A stretch of 39,067 nt of DNA from Chloroflexota bacterium (GCA_028875655.1 JAPPCX010000085.1:73887-112953); one strand, 5' to 3'. Shown: positions 15,252 through 24,363, counted from the stretch's first letter. Numbers and translations are program-made. The notes: generated by a model not told the origin, from the letters alone.

Positions 15252-17786
15252 TTGCCGGATACGGGTACATCAGCGCCGACTATTTCAACGTTGCCCTCTG
15301 CGCCATTGGAGGGCATTCGCGTCGTTGAGTGGGGCGAGATGGTCTCCGCTCCGTTCTGCGCCAAGCTGCTGGCCGAACTGGGCGCCGATGTCGTCAAGGT
15401 TGAGCCGCCAGACGGCGATCCGGCCCGGCGACGCGGCCCATTCCCCGATGGCGTTTCCCATACTGAAAGCAGCGGCCTGTTCCTGTTTGCCAACCAGGGC
15501 AAGCGTAGCATAACCCTGGACACGGCCACCGACGCCGGCGTCGTCCGGCTGCATCGCCTGCTGGAAACCGCCGATGTCTTCGTCGAAAACCAGCCCTACG
15601 CCGGCCTGCACAAAGTCGGCATTTCCGCCGAGCAGTTGGCGGAACGCCACCCGCACCTGATCGCGGTTTCGCTATCTCCCTATGGCCGTACCGGAGACTA
15701 CCGGGAGTACGCCGGTTACGATCTGCAAGTGAACGCGCTGAGCGGCATGAGCTTTGGCACGGGCCACACTCACCGGGAACCGCTGACCACGCCGGACCAA
15801 CAGGCGGCGTTCCTGTCCGGCGTGGGTGGCGCGTTCGCCGCCATCGTTGCGCTGTTGGCCCGCGATGCTGCTGACGCGGATGGGCGTGGGGATGCCGGAC
15901 AGTACATCGACGTTGCGGACTCCGGCATCATCGCAACGCTGCTCACCGGCTACCACCTGCCCACGTTTATCTATCGTGGCATTGCCGGCTCCCGTTCTGG
16001 AAACCGGATGCGTTTGGGATTATTTCCCAACTGCGTGCTGCCCTGCCGGGATGGCTACGTGTGCATCGACGCTCCCCAACTGGAGCAGTATCAGCGATTC
16101 CTCAACCTGCTTGGCAACCCCGACTGGATGGACAACCCCCACTACCGGGACCGCCGCGCCATGAGCGACCAGTACCCCGAGGAAGCCGAAAGCCTGATCG
16201 CGCCCTGGTTCAAGGAGCACGACAAGGACGAAATCCTGCAACTGTGCCTGGAAAACCGCATCCCTTGCGCGCCCGTGCTGACCATGGATGAAGTATTGCA
16301 GTCGCGGCACCTCCTTGCCCGGCACTGGTTCCGGGAGATTGATCATCCGCGGGTTGGGACACTGAAATATCCCGGGCCGCCGATGCGTCTGCACGGTTCG
16401 CCCCTGAGAGTATCCGGCCCGGCCCCGATGCTGGGAGAGCACAACGATGACGTGCTGGCCGATCCGGCAGCTCGCTGTCCACCAAAACCGAGAGCCGCTC
16501 GGAGGGAATCGTCCGACGATTGCATTCCGCCGGCCGCTCTGCACGAAGTCCGCATCGTTGACCTGGGTTCCGCGTGGGCCGGGCCGATGGCCGGGCAACT
16601 GCTGGCCGATATGGGCGCAGAAGTCATCAAGGTGGAGAGCCGCGCCCGCGTGGACGGGATGCGCCTGGGCCGGCCCATGATACCCATTCCCGATCATGGG
16701 GAGGACCTGTCCGGCGGCGACCGGGGGCTGTGGCCGGAACTACAGCCGGTGTTTCACGGGTTAAACCGCAACAAGCTCAGCGTTACCCTGAACCTGCGCA
16801 CCGAAGAAGGCCGTTCCCTGTTGAGACAGTTGGTGTCGGTGAGCGACGTGGTGTTGTCGAACTTCTCGCCCGGCGTCTTGCAACGCCTGGGGATGGACTA
16901 TGACAGCCTGAGCCGGGTTAATCCGGACATCATTGTGGCGGCCATGCCGGCTTTCGGGGACACCGGGCCGTTAAGCGATATGGTAGCCTACGCGCCCATC
17001 ATACAGGCCATGTCGGGCATGATGAGCCTGGTGGGATATCGGCCGGAGGAGGGCGAGCCGCTGGTGGGAGAATTGCAGGCGGCCTGGAGCGACACGGTGG
17101 CGGCCATGTGCGCCGCGCTGGGCGTCGTGGCTGCCCTGCGCTACCGCAACCGCACCGGCTGCGGCCAGTACGTGGAAGCGGCGCATCTGGAGGGAACGGC
17201 GGCCCTGCTGGGCGTTCCGATGTTGCAGTACCAGATGACGGGCGATGTCCCGACACCCCTGGGCAATGACGACCCGGATTTCGCGCCGCACAACAACTAC
17301 CCATGCGCGGGCGAGGATGCCTGGGTGTCCATCGCGGTGGGCAATGATTCGGAATGGGACGCGCTGGTTGACGTTTTAGGACGCGAAGAATTGAACACAG
17401 ATCCCAGATTCTGCAACTCAGCATCCCGCTCGCAGCATCGGCGGGCATTGGATGATCTCGTCGCAAAGTGGACCCGAACCAGGACGCCGGAGGAAGCGAC
17501 CCGCCTGTTGCAATCCGCCGGCGTCGCCGCCATGCCGGTGATGAACATTGCCGACCAGTTCGCCGACCCGCACCTGAACGCGCGCGGTACTTACGTGGAG
17601 ATCGACCACCCGCGCGTGGGCGCGGAGATGCTGTACGGAGTGCCCTGGTTGTTCAGCGGGACGCCGGGCTCGGTTCGCGCGCCGGCCCCGCTGCTCGGTC
17701 AGCATAACGAATACGCGCTGACCGAACTGCTCGGCATGGATGACGCCACGGTGCGCCGGCTTTCCGACGAGCAGGTGGTGTACTGA
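15252..17786 (+). CDS. Fused tandem CaiB/BaiF family III CoA-transferase
   Basis: Protein of 844 aa made of two complete family III CoA-transferase domains (about 18-395 and 433-835); normal members are about 400 aa and form interlocked dimers. These enzymes move CoA between carboxylic acids through an aspartyl/glutamyl-CoA intermediate. At the position of the catalytic acid (Asp169 of formyl-CoA transferase), domain 1 has Gly225 (VADSGII) while domain 2 has Glu647 (AHLEGT). So probably only the second site is chemically active. The TTG at 15252, preceded by CAGGG, is the only reasonable start upstream of the conserved LEGIRVVEWGEM. The stop overlaps the next gene's ATG by one base (TGATG), linking it to an MFS transporter. 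Confidence 0.9.
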   Translation: MPDTGTSAPTISTLPSAPLEGIRVVEWGEMVSAPFCAKLLAELGADVVKVEPPDGDPARRRGPFPDGVSHTESSGLFLFANQGKRSITLDTATDAGVVRLHRLLETADVFVENQPYAGLHKVGISAEQLAERHPHLIAVSLSPYGRTGDYREYAGYDLQVNALSGMSFGTGHTHREPLTTPDQQAAFLSGVGGAFAAIVALLARDAADADGRGDAGQYIDVADSGIIATLLTGYHLPTFIYRGIAGSRSGNRMRLGLFPNCVLPCRDGYVCIDAPQLEQYQRFLNLLGNPDWMDNPHYRDRRAMSDQYPEEAESLIAPWFKEHDKDEILQLCLENRIPCAPVLTMDEVLQSRHLLARHWFREIDHPRVGTLKYPGPPMRLHGSPLRVSGPAPMLGEHNDDVLADPAARCPPKPRAARRESSDDCIPPAALHEVRIVDLGSAWAGPMAGQLLADMGAEVIKVESRARVDGMRLGRPMIPIPDHGEDLSGGDRGLWPELQPVFHGLNRNKLSVTLNLRTEEGRSLLRQLVSVSDVVLSNFSPGVLQRLGMDYDSLSRVNPDIIVAAMPAFGDTGPLSDMVAYAPIIQAMSGMMSLVGYRPEEGEPLVGELQAAWSDTVAAMCAALGVVAALRYRNRTGCGQYVEAAHLEGTAALLGVPMLQYQMTGDVPTPLGNDDPDFAPHNNYPCAGEDAWVSIAVGNDSEWDALVDVLGREELNTDPRFCNSASRSQHRRALDDLVAKWTRTRTPEEATRLLQSAGVAAMPVMNIADQFADPHLNARGTYVEIDHPRVGAEMLYGVPWLFSGTPGSVRAPAPLLGQHNEYALTELLGMDDATVRRLSDEQVVY

Positions 17787-19210
17787 TGCGCCTGCGCCGG
17801 CCCAACATCTTCTACGGCTGGTATATCGTACTGGTCAGCCTGATCGCCGACGGGATGAAGCACGGCAGTTTCAACCGGGGCTTCACCGTGTTCTACGTAC
17901 CCGTTGAAAACTCCATCGTGTTTCCCAACAGCGTCCTGGGATTCAACGCCCAATCCAGGACGATGCTGGGACTGGCCGAGGGCCTGGGTCGCTTGATGGG
18001 CGGCATACAGGGCCCCCTGATGGGGTACTGTACCGACCGATTCGGGCCGCGCGTCATGCTGGCCTTTGGCGGGTTGATGTCGGGCCTTGGGTTCATCCTG
18101 CTGGCGCGCACCACCAACTTCTGGTGGTTCCTGCTGGTGTTTGTGGTGTTCCTGTCGGTGGGGTTCCGGTCTGGCTACAACAACGCTTCCATCGCGGCGG
18201 TGAACAACTGGTTCCGGCGGCGGCGCGGGCTGGCCATGTCAGTGGTCAGCATGGGCAACGGGTTGGGTGGAGCGTCGGCGTACCTGGTGGGGTTGCTGAT
18301 ATTCGTGGTGGGCTGGCGGGATGCCTGTACCATCCTGGGGTTCTGCATCCTGGCGGTGGTCATCCCGCTGTCGTACTTTTTGCGCCGCGCGCCGGAGGAT
18401 ATGGGCCTCCTGCCCGACGGTGACCCGCCAGAGTCCGCTGCGGCGGTGTCCGACAATCAGGCGAGACTCCAGCGCCGTCGCGGCAGCCAGGTTGGGGAAA
18501 CCGATTTCCTGGCCGGGGAGGCAATGCGGACACCATCCTACTGGCTCCTGGTCATGGCTACCGGGTTCCGCAACATCGTCCACTCCGGGGCGTCGTTCCT
18601 GATGGCCCCGTTGATAATCTGGTTTATGGAAGCCGGCGTGCCGGTTGACCCGCTGTCGGAACAGGGGCAACGATTCATCATTATCGCGGCCGCATTCGTC
18701 AGCGGGTTTTCCTTCCTGAACATGGTGTTCAACCCGTGCGTCGGATGGCTGGGCGACCGGGTGGATCGGCGCAAGCTGAGCGCGGCGTGCATGGTGTCGG
18801 GAGCGCTGGCGTTGGGTTCCCTGATTACCCAGAGCGGGGAGATGTGGCAGGTGGTGCTGTTCGTCCTGCTGCTGGCCTTCGCCGAGAGCGCCAACCCGCT
18901 GAACTGGGCGATCATGGGTGACTTCTTCGGCCGGCGGGCCTACGCCACGCTGCGCGGCTGGCAACATCTCCCGGACCAGCTGGCGTCGATGTGGACGGCC
19001 ATGTGGATGGGAGCGGTTTACGACTACACCGGCAGCTTCTACTGGGCACTTTTCCCGCTGGTGGTTTTGTACATCGCCGCGGCCATCGGCTACTGGTTCC
19101 TGCCTCGTCCACCCCTTCCTAGGCGGCTGCGGCTACAGCAGGAACGCGAAAGCGCCCGGCAGGCTCGGGCTGCGCAGGGAGGAACGGTCGCGCCGGAGCC
19201 GGCTGATTAG
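17786..19210 (+). CDS. MFS transporter coupled to the CoA-transferase
   Basis: Inner-membrane transporter of 474 aa with about twelve hydrophobic segments. It begins FYGWYIVLVSLIADG and has the MFS loop motif in GYCTDRFGPRVML and again in GWLGDRVDRRKL. It belongs to the same monocarboxylate-type group as the transporter at 7.6 kb. Its start overlaps the CoA-transferase stop (TGATG). This coupling suggests that it imports the acid that the enzyme then activates to a CoA thioester. The tail is Arg/Ala-rich and cytoplasmic. Confidence 0.88.
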   Translation: MRLRRPNIFYGWYIVLVSLIADGMKHGSFNRGFTVFYVPVENSIVFPNSVLGFNAQSRTMLGLAEGLGRLMGGIQGPLMGYCTDRFGPRVMLAFGGLMSGLGFILLARTTNFWWFLLVFVVFLSVGFRSGYNNASIAAVNNWFRRRRGLAMSVVSMGNGLGGASAYLVGLLIFVVGWRDACTILGFCILAVVIPLSYFLRRAPEDMGLLPDGDPPESAAAVSDNQARLQRRRGSQVGETDFLAGEAMRTPSYWLLVMATGFRNIVHSGASFLMAPLIIWFMEAGVPVDPLSEQGQRFIIIAAAFVSGFSFLNMVFNPCVGWLGDRVDRRKLSAACMVSGALALGSLITQSGEMWQVVLFVLLLAFAESANPLNWAIMGDFFGRRAYATLRGWQHLPDQLASMWTAMWMGAVYDYTGSFYWALFPLVVLYIAAAIGYWFLPRPPLPRRLRLQQERESARQARAAQGGTVAPEPAD

Positions 19211-19223
19211 CAGTCTTTTGCCT

Positions 19224-19823
19224 CTACGGGAGGCCGTACCGCATCGCCAGTCGGGCGATCCAGTTGCGGGGGCGATTTTCCAGAGGGCCGCGCACCACGC
19301 TGAACCCGGCCCGGCGGAACATCGGCTCGGTGCCAAAGTAGGCGTTGTCGTCGCCGGTGCGCTCGCCGCCGGCTCGCGGATACGCCTCAACGGCGGGGGC
19401 GCCGTGCTGCGCGGCATATTGCACCGCTGCTTGTATCAAGGCCACGGCAATCCCGCGTCCGCGCGCGTCTTTTCTGACGGTCACGCACGGAATCACCCAC
19501 ACGTCGGTGTCGTCAACTCGCGGAGTGGCGCGGGAACGCTCGACGCGGTTCAGCTCGTAGCGTGGCGCGACGGCAACCCAGCCCACGGGTTCATCGCCAT
19601 CGTAAGCCAGCAGGCCCGGCGCCGGATCCCGCTCGGCCAGCTCCGTCATCACCGCCCGGCGTCGTCGGCTAATGGAACCTTCACCCGGCAGCGCGCGGGT
19701 TTCGGCCTCCGTAATGCGGGGGAACATACACCAGCAGCCGGCGCCGAAGTTGCCCCGCAGGACGGTTCCGAAGTCATCCATCAACTCCGGGGTCAAAGGG
19801 CGGAAAATAAGGTTGTCAGTCAT
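19224..19823 (-). CDS. GNAT-family N-acetyltransferase
   Basis: Cytoplasmic acyltransferase of 199 aa using acetyl-CoA. The CoA-binding motif A is seen as VRKDARGRGIAVALIQ (R-x-x-G-x-A type), after a strand with WVIPCVTV. An N-terminal segment (GAGCWCMFPR) and the downstream AYFGTEPMFRRAGF are typical of a GNAT subgroup found in actinobacteria and Chloroflexota. The ATG at 19823 is preferred, with GGGAG about seven bases upstream; a longer frame to 20012 overlaps the methyltransferase gene on the other strand. The acceptor is unknown. It converges on the MFS gene with a 13-base gap. Confidence 0.85.
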   Translation of the reverse strand: MTDNLIFRPLTPELMDDFGTVLRGNFGAGCWCMFPRITEAETRALPGEGSISRRRRAVMTELAERDPAPGLLAYDGDEPVGWVAVAPRYELNRVERSRATPRVDDTDVWVIPCVTVRKDARGRGIAVALIQAAVQYAAQHGAPAVEAYPRAGGERTGDDNAYFGTEPMFRRAGFSVVRGPLENRPRNWIARLAMRYGLP

Positions 19824-19909
19824 GGGCAGCTCCCTAACCTGCGCTATGGTAGCATCGTACCGGATATCCGTGCCGCTTTCCCACTCGAACACAGCCATTG
19901 TAATTTGCA

Positions 19910-21223
19910 TTGACTTCCACGTCCTTGACAACACACGAGCGCCTTGCCGACCTGCTCTACGGCAATCTTGCCTTTCAAGCGCCAGCGGGCGAAGCGCACC
20001 CGCTGCACGCATTGCACCCCTTCGCGGCGCGCTTCCCGCACGGTTTGGCCGGCTATTTCATCAACAGCCTGACCCAACCCGGAGACACCGTACTGGACCC
20101 GATGTGCGGCTCCGGCATCACCCTGCTGGAGGGCTGGCAGGCCAGCCGCTTCGTTATCGGCGTTGACCTCGATCCGCTGGCCCGACGCCAGAGCGCTGCC
20201 CGCACCATGGCGCTAGACGCCGAGGCAGCGCAAGCGGCTGGCCGCGCCGCGCTGGAACGCGCCGCTGAGCTGCACGCCGGCGCCAGCCATCCGGCAAATC
20301 CTCTCGACGTTATCCGCGGCGGCATGGATGACGCTACACGGAAATTTCTGGATTACTGGTTTCTGCCGGAAACTCAACGGGAGCTGGCCGCTCTCATTTT
20401 AGCCATCCGCGCCGAGCCGGATGACAACCTACGAAACCTGCTGGAGGTGGTTTTTTCCTCCACCATCGTGACCAAGTCCGGCGGGGTTTCGCGCGCCCGG
20501 GATCTGGCGCACACGCGACCCCACCGCGTCGCCGACAAAACGCCAAGACGTCCCATCCGTGTTTTCGCAAACCTCGTGGGCCGCGCTGCCAACGCATACG
20601 CCGCTGTCAATCCCGACGCCGTGGGCGAAAGCCGCATTGTTGCCGGCGACGCCCGCGACCTACCCTTGCCCACCGACAGCGTTGACCTGATCGTAACGTC
20701 GCCGCCCTACGCCAACGCTTTGGACTATATGCGCGCGCACAAGTTTTCGCTGGCGTGGCTGGGGGATCCGATTCCCAGCCTTACCGACCTGCGGGCACAG
20801 TACATCGGCTCGGAATCAACGGGCAAACGGGCCGAGCAGTCCGCTCCCGCCGAATTGCCCGCACTCGTTCAGGCCGTGGTTGACGACCTGGCCGAGAAAG
20901 ATGCGCCCAAGTCCCGCGTCCTGCGCCGCTACTTCGTCGATATGCACGCTGCAATTGGCGAGATGACCCGCGTACTGCGGCCCGGCGCGGCGGCGGTCAT
21001 CGTAGTCGGTCCCTCCATGATGCGGGGCATGTTGATCCCAACCCACCAATGCCTGGCCGACATCGCCGCCGCCGCCGGTCTTGGTGTAGTGGACGTCAAG
21101 CCCCGTAATCTGGACCGCGACCGGCGGATGATGCCGGCCCGACGCGGCAGCCAGGCCGAAACCGCCAGCGGCATTGAACTGCGGCAATACACCGAATACG
21201 TGATCGGCGCGGTAAAGCCCTGA
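19910..21223 (+). CDS. Orphan DNA methyltransferase (N4/N6 type)
   Basis: Adenine-N6 or cytosine-N4 DNA methyltransferase, 437 aa. The SAM-binding motif I is DPMCGSG at 63-69 and the catalytic motif IV is TSPPY at 263-267. Motif I precedes motif IV, with about 190 residues between them, so this is not a beta-class enzyme. No restriction endonuclease is next to it, so it looks like a solitary methylase. The only start before the conserved region is a TTG (19910), with another TTG five codons later. It lies directly upstream of dnaA in the same direction, 320 bases away. An RNA or protein target cannot be excluded from the motifs alone. Confidence 0.82.
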   Translation: MTSTSLTTHERLADLLYGNLAFQAPAGEAHPLHALHPFAARFPHGLAGYFINSLTQPGDTVLDPMCGSGITLLEGWQASRFVIGVDLDPLARRQSAARTMALDAEAAQAAGRAALERAAELHAGASHPANPLDVIRGGMDDATRKFLDYWFLPETQRELAALILAIRAEPDDNLRNLLEVVFSSTIVTKSGGVSRARDLAHTRPHRVADKTPRRPIRVFANLVGRAANAYAAVNPDAVGESRIVAGDARDLPLPTDSVDLIVTSPPYANALDYMRAHKFSLAWLGDPIPSLTDLRAQYIGSESTGKRAEQSAPAELPALVQAVVDDLAEKDAPKSRVLRRYFVDMHAAIGEMTRVLRPGAAAVIVVGPSMMRGMLIPTHQCLADIAAAAGLGVVDVKPRNLDRDRRMMPARRGSQAETASGIELRQYTEYVIGAVKP

Positions 21224-21543
21224 CTCACCCTCCCGCGTACCCGGAAACCTACCGCCAAACAGCAACCCGGATTAGCCCGGAACGGCTATCTACCAGATGT
21301 TGTTATGTCGCCCTCGGAGAGACCGGGGCGGGTTGTCCCGGAGTTCCCCTCAGGGTTTTGGAACTCCCTTCCGCCATGCGACGAACCGGTCGGGCGCTAC
21401 GATTGCGGCGTACACGAATTTTCAAATCGCGCATGAAATTGGTCATTTCAATAAATTAAGGCGGAACGGGATATCTAGAAAGCCGCCTAGCGGTTGGACT
21501 AATCACCCCTCTAACATAGTCGGCTATACGACTGGAGAACTCA
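21224..21543. other. 320-base intergenic region before dnaA
   Basis: No gene is seen. It holds a hairpin, GAGTTCC (21341-21347) with GGAACTC (21360-21366). A segment at about 21411-21458 is clearly AT-richer than the surrounding DNA and contains TGAAAT/ATTTCA inverted arms (21434-21450). I found no TTATCCACA-type DnaA box by eye. It could carry the dnaA promoter and possibly an origin with diverged boxes. Confidence 0.5.
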
Positions 21544-23040
21544 TTGATTATGGCCAACCTTCCCGACCCAGCGTCAGTCTGGCAAGCCGTGCTCGGCAGG
21601 CTGCAAATGGAGATGCCAAAGGAGCATTTCAATACGTTCCTGCGTCCCTGCATCGGACACAGTTGGCATGACGCGAACTCCGCATCAGGAGCGGGCCCGG
21701 CCCTGGTGGTAGCCGCCGCCAGTTCATTCGCCGTGTCGTGGCTTGAGTTGCCCCTGCACCTGGCGATGGCCCGGGAAGCCCTGACCAAAACGCTGGGCCG
21801 GGAAGCGGCCATTCACTACCGGGCAATGCCGTCAGTAGCGTCGAGCAACGGGACTGCGGAGGAGGTTGACCGCGTTCGAGTCCAGTCTGTAACCGCAGCG
21901 CCGGCGCGCCGGACGCGGGCGCCGGTGCCTGACGGCTATGACTTGGGACGGAGCGCTTCGACTGCCGGCGAATATGACTGGGATTTCGTGAACGCGGCCA
22001 CCTGCAACCCGCGCTACACGTTTGAGAACTTTGTGGTGGGCGAGAGCAACCAGTTGGCGTACCACGCGGCCAGCGCCGTCGCCGGTGTGGGCAAAGCGGC
22101 GGGGGACGGCGGATCGTCCGGGGGATACAATCCGCTGTTCATATACGCCGGCTCGGGCATGGGGAAAACCCACTTGCTCCATGCCGTGGGCAATCGGGCG
22201 CTGGAACAGAACCGCTCGGTTCTTTATGTTACTTCCGAGCAGTTCACCAATGAGTTCGTATCTGCCATCCACCGCCGGGCGATGCGCGAATTCCGCGACC
22301 GCTACCGGGGGCTGGATCTGCTGCTGATGGACGACGTGCAGTTTCTCGCCGGCAAGGAACAGACGCAGGAAAGCCTCTTTCACACCTTCAACGACCTGCA
22401 CCAGGCCGGCGCGCAGATTGTGCTGACCAGCGACCGGGCGCCCCATTCCATCGCGCCCCTTGAGGAACGGTTGCGGTCCAGGTTCCAGTGGGGTCTGCTG
22501 GCGGACATCCGGCCGCCGTCGCCGGAGATGCGGCTGGCCATCCTGCGCGCGTGGGCTGCCGCTCAAAGGGCGAATGCGCCGGATGCGGTTCTGGACCTCA
22601 TCGCCCAGCGAGTTAACCGCAACATCCGCCAGTTGCGGGGAGCCTTCAACCGGGTCATGGCGATGGCGCAGTTGATGAACGCGCCGCTCACGCCCGAATC
22701 CGTTGCGGAGCAGCTGGACGGCATCGCGGGCCCTGATCCGCGCGCCGACATAACGCCGGAGCAGGTCCTGGACACGGTGGCGCGGCATTTTGGCGTGAGC
22801 GTTGAGCAGATTCTGGGGCGCGGGCGCACCGCCACGGTGGCGCAGGCGAGGCAGGTTGTCATGTATCTGCTCGCCGTAGAATTGGGAATGCCTCCCACTA
22901 CCATCGGCCGGGCGCTCTCGGGGCGCAACCACAGCACCGTGATTCACGGCGTGGAGCGGATACGCAACGGCGTCGCCGGCGACGAACGCCTCCGCCAATC
23001 GGTCAACAACATCAAAGCCGCGCTATTGGACCGCTCCTGA
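21544..23040 (+). CDS. dnaA: Chromosomal replication initiator DnaA
   Basis: AAA+ initiator that binds DnaA boxes and opens the origin. It is 498 aa. Domain I is about 8-95 (VWQAVLGRLQMEMPKEHF); a variable linker covers 96-150. The AAA+ core has Walker A GSGMGKT at 203-209, Walker B LLLMDD at 259-264 and arginine-rich EERLRSRFQWG at 307-317. Domain IV (about 400-498) ends with the DnaA signature, here GRNHSTVIH at 460-468. In most DnaA proteins this reads GRDH, so Asn462 replaces a base-contacting Asp. A Gly/Ser-rich insert (about 182-194) precedes Walker A. GGAG is six bases from the TTG at 21544 and 12 from the ATG at 21550; either could be the start. There is no dnaN alongside. Confidence 0.95.
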   Translation: MIMANLPDPASVWQAVLGRLQMEMPKEHFNTFLRPCIGHSWHDANSASGAGPALVVAAASSFAVSWLELPLHLAMAREALTKTLGREAAIHYRAMPSVASSNGTAEEVDRVRVQSVTAAPARRTRAPVPDGYDLGRSASTAGEYDWDFVNAATCNPRYTFENFVVGESNQLAYHAASAVAGVGKAAGDGGSSGGYNPLFIYAGSGMGKTHLLHAVGNRALEQNRSVLYVTSEQFTNEFVSAIHRRAMREFRDRYRGLDLLLMDDVQFLAGKEQTQESLFHTFNDLHQAGAQIVLTSDRAPHSIAPLEERLRSRFQWGLLADIRPPSPEMRLAILRAWAAAQRANAPDAVLDLIAQRVNRNIRQLRGAFNRVMAMAQLMNAPLTPESVAEQLDGIAGPDPRADITPEQVLDTVARHFGVSVEQILGRGRTATVAQARQVVMYLLAVELGMPPTTIGRALSGRNHSTVIHGVERIRNGVAGDERLRQSVNNIKAALLDRS

Positions 23041-23124
23041 TCGAAAGTCAGGGCAAAGGGGCTGTTATAGTAGCAGCGACTCGCGCCGATACCATCTTTG
23101 AACCCGGATTCTGCGGAGGCAGAC

Positions 23125-24159
23125 ATGACAACCGAACAAACCCGAACCATCCGCACCGTCGTAGGCACCGGGGAGGCCGGCTACGCCGGCGACGGCGGCC
23201 TCGCTACGGAGGCTACGCTGCGGGAACCTTTCCTTTGCGCCTTTGATCCGGCCGGCAACCTGTTCTTTTGCGAGGCCCGCAACCACGTCGTGCGGCGGGT
23301 GGACGCCGCCAGCGGCATCGTTGCCACGGTAGCCGGCAACGGCGAGCAGGGTTATACGGGCGACGGTGGCCCGGCCACTGACGCCACCCTCTACGAGCCC
23401 TACTCGCTGGAGGTTGACGCCGAGGGCACGATTTACATCGTTGACCGCCTGAACGCGTCCGTGCGCAGGGTGGACGGAGCCACCGGGATCATCACCACGG
23501 TGGCCGGCACCGGGGAACCCGGCTATTCCGGCGATGGCGGCCCGGGCAACGAGGCGCAGTTGCGCGAACCCAACGACTGTTTTCTTGACGGAAAAGGCGG
23601 CCTGCTCATCGCCGACATCCAGGACCAGCGCATCCGCCGCCTTGACCTGGCCACGGGGACCATAGACACCTTTGCCGGCAACGGCGAAAAGGTACGCTCC
23701 GGCGACGGGATGCCAGCCAGCCAGGCCAGCATCCTGGGCGCGCGGGCCGTGTGCATGGATAGCCGGGGCAACACGTTCATCGCCGAACGCGAGGGCAACG
23801 GCGTGCGCATCGTGACTGCCGGCGGCATCATGGGCACGGTGGCTGGCGCCAACGCCGAGCGCGGATACAGCGGCGACGGCGGGCCGGCGCTGGCCGCCGC
23901 CTGGGGCGCGCCCAAAGCGCTGCGCTGCGACGCCAACGACAACATCATCGTGGTGGACACGGAGAACCACGCCATCCGCCGTATCGACGCCAACACCGGC
24001 ATAGTTACCACTATCGCCGGCGGACACCTGGGCGGCGACGGAGACGGAGGCCCGGCCACGGAAGCGGGGATGGACCGGCCCCACGGCTGCGGGATCGCCG
24101 CTAACGGCGCGATCTATGTCGCCGACAGCAACAACCACCGGGTGCGGGTAGTGTCCTAG
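23125..24159 (+). CDS. NHL-repeat beta-propeller protein
   Basis: Protein of 344 aa made of about six NHL-type repeats. Each repeat combines GTGEAGYAGDGG-like turns with strands such as IRRIDANTGIVTTIAG. The pattern G-Y-x-G-D-G-G-x-A recurs through the length. NHL propellers are binding scaffolds or, in some families, lyases. No catalytic residues or signal peptide are evident. GGAGG lies five bases before the ATG at 23125; a TTG nine codons earlier is less likely. It follows dnaA by 84 bases but shares no obvious function with it. Confidence 0.85.
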   Translation: MTTEQTRTIRTVVGTGEAGYAGDGGLATEATLREPFLCAFDPAGNLFFCEARNHVVRRVDAASGIVATVAGNGEQGYTGDGGPATDATLYEPYSLEVDAEGTIYIVDRLNASVRRVDGATGIITTVAGTGEPGYSGDGGPGNEAQLREPNDCFLDGKGGLLIADIQDQRIRRLDLATGTIDTFAGNGEKVRSGDGMPASQASILGARAVCMDSRGNTFIAEREGNGVRIVTAGGIMGTVAGANAERGYSGDGGPALAAAWGAPKALRCDANDNIIVVDTENHAIRRIDANTGIVTTIAGGHLGGDGDGGPATEAGMDRPHGCGIAANGAIYVADSNNHRVRVVS

Positions 24160-24196
24160 TTCCGAAGCGAACCGGGATTGGGGCCGGCGGCGTTTC

Positions 24197-24226
24197 TTGA
24201 CAGTTGCGGCCTATGTTGGCTACGAT
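24197..24226 (+). promoter_or_regulatory. Promoter of the tRNA pair
   Basis: TTGACA at 24197-24202 and TACGAT at 24221-24226 are 18 bases apart and lie about 50 bases before tRNA-Ala. Confidence 0.6.
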
Positions 24227-24274
24227 GATTGCGCGGTTTTCGCATCAAGGATGGTGCGATAGCCGGGCGCAAGT

Positions 24275-24350
24275 GGGGATATAGCTCAACTGGGAGAGCG
24301 CGGCGTTCGCAATGCCGAGGTTGCGGGTTCGAGCCCCGCTATCTCCACCA
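24275..24350 (+). tRNA. tRNA-Ala (anticodon CGC)
   Basis: Full cloverleaf of 76 bases with encoded CCA. Acceptor arms GGGGATA/TATCTCC pair with one G-T. The anticodon stem CGGCG/TGCCG encloses loop TTCGCAA, giving anticodon CGC for GCG codons. The T-arm GCGGG-TTCGAGC-CCCGC is standard. Confidence 0.95.
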
Positions 24351-24363
24351 TCATGTTTTGCCT

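Noticed and set aside
19824-20012. Longer N-terminus for the GNAT protein
   Set aside because: The extra 63 residues overlap the methyltransferase gene on the other strand and lack family similarity; a good ribosome-binding site supports the ATG at 19823.
21832-22998. Long minus-strand open frame opposite dnaA
   Set aside because: DnaA is unmistakable on the plus strand and the minus translation has no family features.
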